Of a DNA stretch of 5,314 nucleotides, positions 1 through 4,899 are shown piece by piece. A program made the position numbers and the translations under genes. The DNA lies in contig CAJTVD010000137.1 of the NCBI GenBank assembly GCA_910579495.1, positions 1 through 5,314 of the forward strand, read 5' to 3'. Within the stretch, counting starts at the first letter, position 1. Each line of letters opens with the position of its first letter. This stretch comes from an uncultured Lachnospiraceae bacterium (lineage in GTDB: Bacteria; Bacillota; Clostridia; Lachnospirales; Lachnospiraceae). The notes beneath the pieces were generated by a model that was given only the letters and a program-made list of their open reading frames with translations, was not told where the DNA came from and ran no database searches.

Positions 1-1
1 A

Positions 2-580
2 GAGGCACAAAAAGATGAGCCGACAGGCTACCATATCCTGAACAGGGCAGTATTCTATGTAAGCCGCCTTGTTTCCTCACAGAAGGAACGGGATTTTGTG
101 GGGATAAACTATAATGACATCAGGCGTGTATTTTCGATATGGGTATGTATGGGCATGTACGAAAACAGCATGGCTTATGTGCATCTGGCAAAAGACGACC
201 TGCTCGGTTCTTATCCGTGGAAGGGCAGGCTTGACCTGTTGAATATTGTTTTGATAGGTATATCAAATGAACTTCCTGAGCATGATGAGAAATATGAACT
301 GCACCGTTTGCTGAGTACGCTGCTTTCAATGGAACTGACCGCTGATGAAAAATTAGGGATTATGGAAACAGAGTACAGTATTCATGCAGACGAAAAAATA
401 AGAGAGGACGTGAGCGCTATGTGTAATCTTTCGCAGGGAATTAAGGATAATACTTTAGTAGATGTCATCATAAATATGTATGAGAATAATTTTACGGTTG
501 ATCAGATAGCATTGGCAACAAAGAAAAGCGTGGAAGAAGTCAAGGCTATCATTGAAAAGAGAATGCCTGTACTGGCATAA
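2..580 (+). CDS. PD-(D/E)XK nuclease family transposase-like protein, C-terminal part (5' end outside window)
   Basis: The frame is open from base 2, well before the first possible internal start (GTG at 98), so the gene begins outside the window; 192 residues are visible. The segment reading AVFYVSRLVSSQKERDF, then NYNDIRRVFSIWVCM about 20 residues later, resembles the middle/C-terminal region of the PD-(D/E)XK (Rpn-like) putative transposases that are abundant in gut Clostridia. The end (FTVDQIALATKKSVEEVKAIIEKR) looks like the short helical, HTH-like tail seen in that group. The nuclease active site would lie in the missing N-terminal part, so activity cannot be judged. The stop at 578-580 is followed about 28 nt later by a strong terminator, so this is the last gene of its transcript. 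The family assignment is by recall of the conserved FYVSR...RVFSIW pattern; the reading frame itself is certain. Confidence 0.72.
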   Translation, partial: EAQKDEPTGYHILNRAVFYVSRLVSSQKERDFVGINYNDIRRVFSIWVCMGMYENSMAYVHLAKDDLLGSYPWKGRLDLLNIVLIGISNELPEHDEKYELHRLLSTLLSMELTADEKLGIMETEYSIHADEKIREDVSAMCNLSQGIKDNTLVDVIINMYENNFTVDQIALATKKSVEEVKAIIEKRMPVLA

Positions 581-607
581 TCACAGTAACTTCATAACAC
601 AAGCAGT

Positions 608-659
608 AAAGCAGTGAATTTGTTTTAGAGATAAAGCAATTCGCTGCTTTTTCTGTTTT
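608..659 (+). terminator. Intrinsic terminator after the transposase-like gene
   Basis: A 13-bp stem pairs 608-620 (AAAGCAGTGAATT) with 638-650 (AATTCGCTGCTTT), with a single G-U wobble and a 17-nt loop. A U-rich tail runs from 648 to 659. It lies 28 nt after the stop codon at 580, in the right place to end that transcript. Confidence 0.8.
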
Positions 660-666
660 AAGGAAG

Positions 667-695
667 AAAGACAGTCGTAACAGATTGTCTTTTTT
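667..695 (+). terminator. Second hairpin with T-run, possible attenuator ahead of the ArdC-like gene
   Basis: AAAGACAGTC (667-676) pairs with GATTGTCTTT (683-692) around a 6-nt loop, with one G-U wobble, and is followed by a T-run (690-695). It sits between the terminator at 608-659 and the start codon at 719. It may be a backup terminator, or an attenuator in the leader of the ArdC-like gene. The shape is seen directly; the role is inference. Confidence 0.5.
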
Positions 696-718
696 CATGC
701 AGAGAAAGGATTAAAAAT

Positions 719-1009
719 ATGGCAGACGCAAAGACAGAAAAGCAGAAAGTAAAAGAGATCACGGACAAACTGGAGGAAGGCTTAAAGGAGCTTTTTGAGA
801 GCGAGAAATACAAAAGCTACCTCTCTACCATGTCAAAATTCCATAATTACAGTTTTAACAACACGCTCCTGATTGCCATGCAGAAGCCCGAAGCAACTTT
901 AGTTAGACCCTGTGACCGGGGAGGTTATGCTTGATAAGGACGGTACGCCACAGACAGAGGAAGTCGAGATTAAAATTCCTGCTTTCCGTGCCGTGTCCGT
1001 GTTTGACGT
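719..1009 (+). pseudogene. ArdC-like antirestriction / ssDNA-binding protein, 5' fragment, broken by deletion and by RIT insertion
   Basis: The start ATG at 719 has an AAAGGA ribosome binding site at 705-710 (8-nt spacing). The first 62 residues match the N-terminal ArdC-like ssDNA-binding domain (DUF1738) of ICE and plasmid proteins, including the SxMSKFHNYSFNNTLLIAMQKP stretch. After ...EATLV (gtt at 902-904) the frame is lost and ends at a TGA at 932-934. The family sequence resumes in another frame at 906 as DPVTGEVMLDKDGTPQ and runs to FRAVSVFDV at 1008-1010. From memory of the family, roughly 35-40 residues are missing between these blocks, so this is an out-of-frame internal deletion. 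At FDV the RIT element begins, and the next family residues (SQTDGEP) reappear at 4449. The C-terminal metallopeptidase-like domain is absent. In the intact family the protein helps incoming DNA escape restriction. This copy cannot make a working protein. Confidence 0.85.
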
Positions 1010-1035
1010 TAATGTTAAGTCATCCATAATGTTAA
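1010..1035. repeat. RIT left (ritC-side) terminal repeat: two TAATGTTAA boxes 17 bp apart
   Basis: TAATGTTAA occurs at 1010-1018 and again at 1027-1035, exactly 17 bp start to start. On the minus strand these are TTAACATTA, the same box found with the same 17-bp period at the other end of the element. The pair is probably a recombinase binding site. The outer box touches the interrupted ArdC-like codon GTT (1008-1010). Confidence 0.75.
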
Positions 1036-1037
1036 TA

Positions 1038-1077
1038 ACCTCCCTAAAATCCTATATTTACAGGCTTTTAAGGAGGT
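1038..1077. repeat. Imperfect inverted repeat between the left RIT end and ritC
   Basis: The arms at 1038-1053 and 1062-1077 pair at 14 of 16 positions around an 8-nt loop. It lies downstream of ritC, but on the minus strand it is not followed by a T-run, so it does not look like a classic terminator. It could be an mRNA 3' structure, a block to incoming ArdC transcription, or part of the recombination end. Confidence 0.45.
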
Positions 1078-1081
1078 ATGT

Positions 1082-1093
1082 ACTTTACATTAT
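1082..1093. repeat. Subterminal inverted repeat, left copy (ACTTTACATTAT)
   Basis: This 12-mer is the exact reverse complement of 4335-4346 near the other end. Each copy lies about 70 bp inside the outer edge of its terminal TTAACATTA box (72 bp on the left, 69 bp on the right), so the two ends are symmetrical at this scale. It ends a few bases beyond the ritC stop. Confidence 0.6.
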
Positions 1094-1096
1094 TTT

Positions 1097-2100
1097 TTAG
1101 ATCAATGTGTCCAGAAACTCCATAAGGGACTGCTTCTCATCTGCTGAATAGTATTCAGCGCTATCCGGTACCGTTTGGGAGGCAACATTTTCTATGGCCT
1201 TACGTGTTACTTCCGGATTCGATGTCAGATATATCTGTGTCGTTGCTACTGATGTATGTCCTAAAAAATCCCTGACATTATAGATATTTACTCCTGCATT
1301 GACTAAATGTGTGGCTTTGCTGTGGCGCAGCAAATGCGGATGGGCAGCCCCGCTGAAATCACCGGGGGTGCTTTTCTTTGATTCGGCTGCATATTTCTGC
1401 ATGATGTAGCGTATGCCCTGCCTTGTAAGCGGCTCCCCTTTCCTGTTTGTAAAAAGTACATCGTTTCCGCTATGAGGGAAGCTTTTCAGATATTTTTTCA
1501 GTATTTTTTCTGTACTTAGCGTAATGGGAATTTCCCTGTATTTATCACCCTTGCCATGGACATAAATACGCTGGCCCTTTTCAAACTGGATGTCTTTTAC
1601 TTTGAGTTCTATCAGCTCCTGCACCCTGCATCCGGAATCATACAAAAGGGACAGGATTGCAAGATGGCGTATGCCATCCCTGCTTTCTGGATTCACAGTG
1701 TGCAGCATGTGGGATACTGAATCCTCATCCATATATTCCGGAGGGTGTTTTTCCACTTTAGTGAAAGGGACACTCATGGCATTTTCACATTGGTCCGCAA
1801 GGGCAGGGTTTTCAATCCGTACATAATGGAAAAATGATTTCAGATGGGCAAGCCTTACATTTCTGGTTGCCGGTGAGTTCCCGCGTTCTGCATCCAGCCA
1901 GGTTAAAAACCGGAGAATACAGGTTTTGTCCACATCAGAAATGGGGATATTTTTCTTTCTCTGGTGATTTCCGGCAAGGAATGTGAGCAGCAGCTTGAAT
2001 GTATCCCTGTATGAAGCAAGCGTGTTTTCCCATAGTTATGCTGGCCGATCAGGTACGATGAAAAATACCTCTGCACATAAAAACTTAAGTTTTTATTCAT
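1097..2100 (-). pseudogene. ritC: RitC-like tyrosine recombinase, third of the trio, with one-base frameshift
   Basis: Translation should start at ATG 2100, preceded by GGAGGTGG (2107-2114) with 6-nt spacing; the ATG at 2106 abuts the Shine-Dalgarno sequence and is unlikely to be used. The first 25 codons read MNKNLSFYVQRYFSSYLIGQ...NYGK. Here a run of only four A (2025-2028, TTTT on the plus strand) puts the rest out of frame. One extra A would give NTLASYRDTFKLLLTFLAGN and join the 278-codon frame that ends at 1097, for about 334 aa in all. The catalytic domain is intact. In the restored numbering the residues are R159 (SGCRVQE), K184 (GKGDK), H256 and R259 (HLLRH), H282 (GHTS) and Y291 (IYLTS). 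As it stands, only a protein lacking about 56 N-terminal residues, from GTG 1933, could be made, and no ribosome binding site is seen there. The cause may be a true mutation or a homopolymer sequencing error. The local sequence is not a standard -1 slippery heptamer. Confidence 0.85.
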
Positions 2101-3067
2101 AGCCATCCACCTCCGGAATCAGTGCCTGCAGGGCGGACTGCTTCTCCTGAAAAGCGCCATAGCTTATTTCTGTAAAATGGATATAGGATTCCGTATCCCT
2201 GAAATTTACATGGCCGACATAGGCGGCAAGTACCGGGACCGCTGTATAGATATCCATTCCGGCAGCCAGAAGCTGGCCAAGGCTTTTTGTACAGAAAGTG
2301 TGGCGCAGGGAATGCAGGTTTGGGATCTTTCCATCCGTTTTATAAATATCTGCTGTTTTACACAGCCTTTTATAAATACGCCTGACGGATGTATCCGAAT
2401 AGAACGAGCCTGTTAATGGTGATGTAAAAAGCCATGGATCATTTATATGGGCCTGTAGATAAGGCCTCAGACATTCCATCATGGAATCAGACAGCGGAAC
2501 ATACCTTGATACGCCGTTTTTCCCATTTATGACCTTTATTATACCGGTATCAATATCTATATCGCCAGGTTTTAAATGGAGCGCCTCGCTGATCCGTATC
2601 CCGCTGCTCACTAATAAACGGATGATGACCGGATAAATGTCATGCCTGCGGCAGGAGTGGTGCCAGTCAGGCAGGGAATCCGCTGCCGCAAACAGCCTTT
2701 TAAGTTCCCCATCAGAAAAAATATACGGCCTGAATTCACAGAGGATAGATTTTGTATACCGGTAAGGAATCTGATAACACCCGATTCCGAAGGTATTCAT
2801 AAAATTTAAAAACTGCCTTAAGAAAGAAATCCGTGCATACCTTGTGTTGGCGCTTATCCCATCTCTTGGGGCAAGGATTTTTTCTGCTATTTCTTTTGTG
2901 ACATTAAGAATCCCGTAGGAATTAAGCTCATCATTAAGCGCCCTCATCCTGGACAGTGCCGAGTGCCCGACTTTTTCACCCTTGCTTCTTTTAAACTCAA
3001 TGAATTTTTCAAAGTAAGGTTTGAAGATTCCTTCGGAGTAGTTTTGGAATTCCCTATCTGCTGCCAT
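2093..3067 (-). CDS. ritB: RitB-like tyrosine recombinase, second of the trio (324 aa)
   Basis: I choose ATG 3067 as the start (MAADREFQNYSEG) because GGAGGTGG (3074-3081) lies 6 nt upstream. The longer frame from 3088 would begin upstream of this ribosome binding site. The N-terminal core-binding (SAM-like) domain spans about residues 10-105. The catalytic domain follows, with R158 (SSGIRISEAL), K183 (NGKNG), H252 and R255 (HSLRH), H286 (YVGH) and the nucleophile Y295 (ESYIHF), so all six-residue-motif positions I can identify are present. The gene overlaps ritA by 14 nt and ritC by 8 nt. Its last codons (GAG GTG GAT GGC TAT GAA) contain the ribosome binding site and start codon of ritC. Members of this family cut and rejoin DNA through a 3'-phosphotyrosine link. 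Within RIT elements the division of labour among the three proteins is not established. Confidence 0.9.
   Translation of the reverse strand: MAADREFQNYSEGIFKPYFEKFIEFKRSKGEKVGHSALSRMRALNDELNSYGILNVTKEIAEKILAPRDGISANTRYARISFLRQFLNFMNTFGIGCYQIPYRYTKSILCEFRPYIFSDGELKRLFAAADSLPDWHHSCRRHDIYPVIIRLLVSSGIRISEALHLKPGDIDIDTGIIKVINGKNGVSRYVPLSDSMMECLRPYLQAHINDPWLFTSPLTGSFYSDTSVRRIYKRLCKTADIYKTDGKIPNLHSLRHTFCTKSLGQLLAAGMDIYTAVPVLAAYVGHVNFRDTESYIHFTEISYGAFQEKQSALQALIPEVDGYE
2098..2114 (-). promoter_or_regulatory. ritB/ritC overlap cassette: ritC ribosome binding site and start inside the ritB end
   Basis: The minus strand reads GGAGGTGGATGGCTATG, with the Shine-Dalgarno sequence GGAGGTGG, 6 nt, then the ritC ATG. 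The ritB stop (2093-2095) lies just past this ATG, which suits translational coupling. It matches the ritA/ritB junction at 15 of 17 positions. Confidence 0.75.
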
Positions 3068-4283
3068 AGCTGTCCACCTCCAACGCACACATTTTCAAAT
3101 GTTTTATGTCTGACCAGATATAAGGTTTTGTCGGTTTAATGCTCGAATGTCCAAGTATTGATGCGATCCCATTGACGGCGGTACCTTCCCTGAGCAGGTT
3201 TGTTGCAAGGCTGTGCCTCATGGAATGCAGCCCATGGTGTTTGCCGTTTGTGTTTACCCCGGATTTTTTAAAGTAATATGGAACTTTGGAACTGGAGTTA
3301 TCATTTGACGAATAGGGGATATACGGCCGTCTGTGGCGCAGGAATACATGGGGATCATCTGATTCAGGACGCACATTTTTTATATAGCCAAGCAGTGCCA
3401 GTGTCGTGCCATCCGTCAACGGAAGTTCAACATACCGTTTTGTCTTTACCTGATAAAGGCTGATCGTTTTTTCCTTCCAGTGTAAGGATTTGAGCTGAAG
3501 CCCCCTGATATCGCTTACCCTCAGCCCATAGACACAGGCAAGCAGCATCATGGCATAGATTGTTTTTCCCCATGGGGTACTCCGGTCAACAGCATCCATA
3601 ACTGCTTTGACCTCTTCTGCCGTGTAATAAGATTCCAGACGCTGGTTTTTCATGTGGCGGTGTCCAAGAAGCAGGGTATTGACGTCGTAGGGAAATGCCA
3701 GGCCAAGGTCAGGACAGTTTAAAAACTTCCTTATTGTATATGCATATGACCTCTTCCATTGGTCGGAATAATCCGGGTCAAGCCCATGCAGGAACTCCAA
3801 CAGATTTTCTGCTGTCATATCTGCGATTTCAGAGATGCCAGACTTTTCAAGAAAAACCAGGAAATCATGGATAAGGATCGCTTCACGGCGTACCGTTTCG
3901 CTTTTCTTGCCGGAAACGGTACGGCCTATGAGATAAATGCTGAGTTCATTCCTGAATTTTCCATTATAGGCTCTCGTTTTGTAACAATACTTACGTTTTG
4001 GTGCATTGCCTTCATGAAGATCTAAAAGTGCAAAAATTGCCCTTGCCTGTGTCCTCAGCCACTGGGTATCAGGCCGGGTATAAGCTTCAGCCTGTGTCAC
4101 CCTTTCATAAAACACCCGGATATCTATATTTGATTTGTCCGGTGATTCGTCAGCATAAGCAATGAGCTTATCCCAGACGTATTTGTAATAACCTACGGTT
4201 TTTGGTGCAAGGATTGGCACGAAATAGTTTTCTGCTTTTTCTACAGCCTCCATAATCTCTTGCATGGAAATAGAATTAACCAT
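3054..4283 (-). CDS. ritA: RitA-like tyrosine recombinase, first of the trio (409 aa)
   Basis: ATG 4283 is preceded by AAAGGAGGG with 7-nt spacing, a strong ribosome binding site. The N-terminal half (about residues 10-190) is a long core-binding region. It is larger than in a typical XerC/D protein of about 300 aa, and long RitA proteins of around 400 aa are usual for the class. The catalytic domain has R255 (VYGLRVSDI), K280 (QVKTKRYVELPL), H353 and R356 (HSMRH), H379 (LGHSS) and Y388 (PTKPYIW), so it looks active. It is the first gene of the three-gene transcript, and a weak promoter lies upstream over a subterminal repeat. Its 3' end (GAG GTG GAC AGC TAT GGC) encodes the ritB ribosome binding site and start. 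The presence of two further recombinase genes argues against a simple phage or Tn916-type integrase, and no excisionase gene is visible. Confidence 0.9.
   Translation of the reverse strand: MVNSISMQEIMEAVEKAENYFVPILAPKTVGYYKYVWDKLIAYADESPDKSNIDIRVFYERVTQAEAYTRPDTQWLRTQARAIFALLDLHEGNAPKRKYCYKTRAYNGKFRNELSIYLIGRTVSGKKSETVRREAILIHDFLVFLEKSGISEIADMTAENLLEFLHGLDPDYSDQWKRSYAYTIRKFLNCPDLGLAFPYDVNTLLLGHRHMKNQRLESYYTAEEVKAVMDAVDRSTPWGKTIYAMMLLACVYGLRVSDIRGLQLKSLHWKEKTISLYQVKTKRYVELPLTDGTTLALLGYIKNVRPESDDPHVFLRHRRPYIPYSSNDNSSSKVPYYFKKSGVNTNGKHHGLHSMRHSLATNLLREGTAVNGIASILGHSSIKPTKPYIWSDIKHLKMCALEVDSYGSR
3065..3081 (-). promoter_or_regulatory. ritA/ritB overlap cassette: ritB ribosome binding site and start inside the ritA end
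   Basis: The minus strand reads GGAGGTGGACAGCTATG, with GGAGGTGG, 6 nt, then the ritB ATG. The ritA stop is at 3054-3056, 8 nt after this ATG. In ritA the bases encode E-V-D-S-Y, close to the E-V-D-G-Y at the ritB end. Confidence 0.75.
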
Positions 4284-4334
4284 GATGAAACCCTCCTTTG
4301 ATTTATGGTTAATTCCATTATCGGAACCTGAAAT

Positions 4335-4364
4335 ATAATGTAAAGTTATCCGCTAAAAATCCAA
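4335..4364 (-). promoter_or_regulatory. Possible ritA promoter overlapping the right subterminal inverted repeat
   Basis: On the minus strand TTGGAT (4364-4359) and CATTAT (4340-4335) are 18 bp apart, a weak match to sigma-A -35/-10 boxes, about 52 bp before the ritA start codon. The -10 lies within the 12-bp repeat 4335-4346 (ATAATGTAAAGT), the exact inverse of 1082-1093. If the recombinases bind this repeat, they could repress their own promoter. The repeat is seen directly; the promoter and autoregulation are inference. Confidence 0.35.
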
Positions 4365-4389
4365 GAAAAGAAAGGAAACTATATGAAAC

Positions 4390-4415
4390 TTAACATTAAT
4401 AGGAACTTAACATTA
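4390..4415. repeat. RIT right (ritA-side) terminal repeat: two TTAACATTA boxes 17 bp apart
   Basis: TTAACATTA is at 4390-4398 and 4407-4415, with a 17-bp period. The identity is longer than the box: AACTTAACATTAATA recurs in full (4387-4401 and 4404-4418). The two boxes are inverted relative to those at 1010-1035, so the element has matching inverted ends, each built of two direct boxes. Confidence 0.78.
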
Positions 4416-4447
4416 ATATCCAAATGTAAATCTTTACATTTGGATAT
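4416..4447. repeat. Perfect 32-bp palindrome at the right RIT/host junction
   Basis: The arms ATATCCAAATGTAAA (4416-4430) and TTTACATTTGGATAT (4433-4447) are exact reverse complements around a 2-bp centre, TC. It starts at the base after the outer TTAACATTA box and ends where the ArdC-like reading frame resumes. No counterpart exists at the left end. The layout of two inverted arms around a short AT-rich centre is what a tyrosine recombinase core (crossover) site looks like, but that role is inference. Confidence 0.75.
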
Positions 4448-4448
4448 A

Positions 4449-4496
4449 TCGCAGACGGACGGGGAGCCGCTTCTAGGACTGGAAGCAAAAGAACTT
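4449..4496 (+). pseudogene. ArdC-like gene, short continuation fragment right of the RIT element
   Basis: The reading frame SQTDGEPLLGLEAKEL (codons from 4449 to 4496) directly continues the family sequence that stops at ...FRAVSVFDV on the left of the RIT element. Only 16 codons remain. After LEAKEL the sequence no longer resembles the family and becomes the antisense of the XRE regulator gene, so a second deletion removed the rest of the gene, including the peptidase-like domain. The junction lies at about 4497-4512. Confidence 0.75.
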
Positions 4497-4730
4497 TGGC
4501 GGCGTTTCCAAAAGGAACTGGCCTACGGATATGTTGTAGCGAAGCATAAGCTCAAAGAAAATCTGTAAACTAGGGTGCTGCCCCTTGTTTTCAATGTCCG
4601 CAAGGTAGCGCGGCGAGATAAACATTTCGTCGCTTACTTCCTTGCGGCTTTCCTTGCGCCCTGTACGAGCTGCCTTTATCGCTGCCCCAAAAGCCTTGAA
4701 GTCGTATTTTGGTACTGGTCTTTTTGACAT
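4473..4730 (-). CDS. XRE-family (HTH) transcriptional regulator, C-terminally truncated
   Basis: The start MSKRPVPKYDFKAFGAAIKAAR and the following ESRKEVSDEMFISPRYLADIENKGQHPS segment are the helix-turn-helix domain (about residues 12-66) of a short XRE-type regulator typical of Firmicute conjugative elements; residues about 39-47 are the likely recognition helix. Family members I recall are about 105-115 aa, whereas this one has 85. The last 10 or so residues (TPPKFFCFQS) are read from the opposite strand of the ArdC-like remnant, so the native tail is lost and the stop TAG (4473-4475) lies in foreign sequence. The DNA-binding domain is whole, so the product may still bind DNA. No well-placed Shine-Dalgarno sequence precedes ATG 4730; GAGGA is about 18 nt away. 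It is divergent from the ABC transporter gene and may regulate it or itself. Confidence 0.8.
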   Translation of the reverse strand: MSKRPVPKYDFKAFGAAIKAARTGRKESRKEVSDEMFISPRYLADIENKGQHPSLQIFFELMLRYNISVGQFLLETPPKFFCFQS

Positions 4731-4734
4731 AATG

Positions 4735-4744
4735 TTACATTTTA
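4735..4744. repeat. Inverted 10-bp repeat, copy next to the XRE start (TTACATTTTA)
   Basis: This is the exact reverse complement of 4805-4814 (TAAAATGTAA). It lies 4 bases upstream of the XRE start codon and overlaps the small dyad AATGTTACATT (4731-4741). It is a candidate operator; the AT-rich composition leaves some chance of coincidence. Confidence 0.4.
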
Positions 4745-4783
4745 CAGTTCCTCTTTCTTCTTGGATATGTCTACAAAGTTCTA

Positions 4784-4814
4784 TTGACTAGCTTAAATAA
4801 TTCATAAAATGTAA
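4784..4814 (+). promoter_or_regulatory. Possible promoter of the ABC transporter gene with overlapping operator
   Basis: TTGACT (4784-4789) and TAAAAT (4805-4810) each match sigma-A consensus at 5 of 6 bases, though the 15-bp spacer is short. The -10 lies inside TAAAATGTAA (4805-4814), the inverted partner of 4735-4744. A regulator bound there would cover the promoter. The role is inferred. Confidence 0.4.
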
Positions 4815-4899
4815 TCGGGAAAAATTTGTTTTCTTTATGAAATCTTCAAAAACAGCAGCTATTCTTTACTCATAATCAAAAGAAAGGACAGTACAGAAT

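Larger units (their letters stand above)
1010..4447 (-). mobile_element. RIT (Recombinase-In-Trio) element inserted in the ArdC-like gene
   Basis: Three consecutive, overlapping tyrosine recombinase genes on the minus strand (4283 to 1097), with no cargo, are bounded by inverted terminal repeats. The lengths (409, 324 and about 334 aa) and the fixed A-B-C order match RIT elements. The flanks prove an insertion: the protein reads ...SVFDV at 1008-1010 on the left and SQTDGEPLLGLEAKEL from 4449 on the right, which are contiguous in intact ArdC-like proteins. The ends are approximate. The outermost TTAACATTA boxes are at 1010-1018 and 4407-4415. I place the right end after the palindrome (4447) because the host sequence resumes there, but up to about 3 bases at each side are ambiguous. 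No clear target-site duplication is visible. Mobility is doubtful because ritC is frameshifted, unless the recombinase can be supplied in trans. Confidence 0.85.

Noticed and set aside
1010..1035. CRISPR-like or regulatory tandem array
   Set aside because: There are only two boxes per end, and they are mirrored at the opposite end of a mobile element, which fits recombinase binding sites.
912..1100. Open frame of 62 codons (+) starting at GTG 912
   Set aside because: Its first 33 codons are the second block of the ArdC-like pseudogene and the rest is RIT end sequence with low-complexity translation; it is not a separate gene.
1097..1933. ritC read as an independent 278-aa recombinase starting at GTG 1933
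   Set aside because: No ribosome binding site lies upstream of GTG 1933, and the missing N-terminal residues are present in the next frame just upstream, so this is the downstream part of a frameshifted gene.
2018..2035. Programmed -1 ribosomal frameshift in ritC
   Set aside because: The frame reads TAT GGG AAA ACA, which gives no X-XXY-YYZ slippery heptamer, and four A is too short for likely polymerase slippage. A mutation or read error is simpler.
2177..2416. Open frames on the plus strand inside the rit genes (for example 1590-1826, 2177-2416, 3278-3463, 3759-4025)
   Set aside because: They lie antisense to intact recombinase coding sequence, have no recognisable protein features and appear to be shadows.
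1010..4447. Tn554-type transposon (tnpA/tnpB/tnpC)
   Set aside because: Tn554 has two recombinases plus a small non-recombinase TnpC and carries resistance cargo. Here all three genes are full tyrosine recombinases with no cargo.
4383..4568. Open frame of 61 codons (+) with a plausible AAGGAA ribosome binding site, spanning the right RIT end
   Set aside because: It is a chimera of the repeat boxes, the palindrome, 16 ArdC-like codons and the antisense of the XRE gene; the parts explain it fully and there is no sign of selection as one protein.
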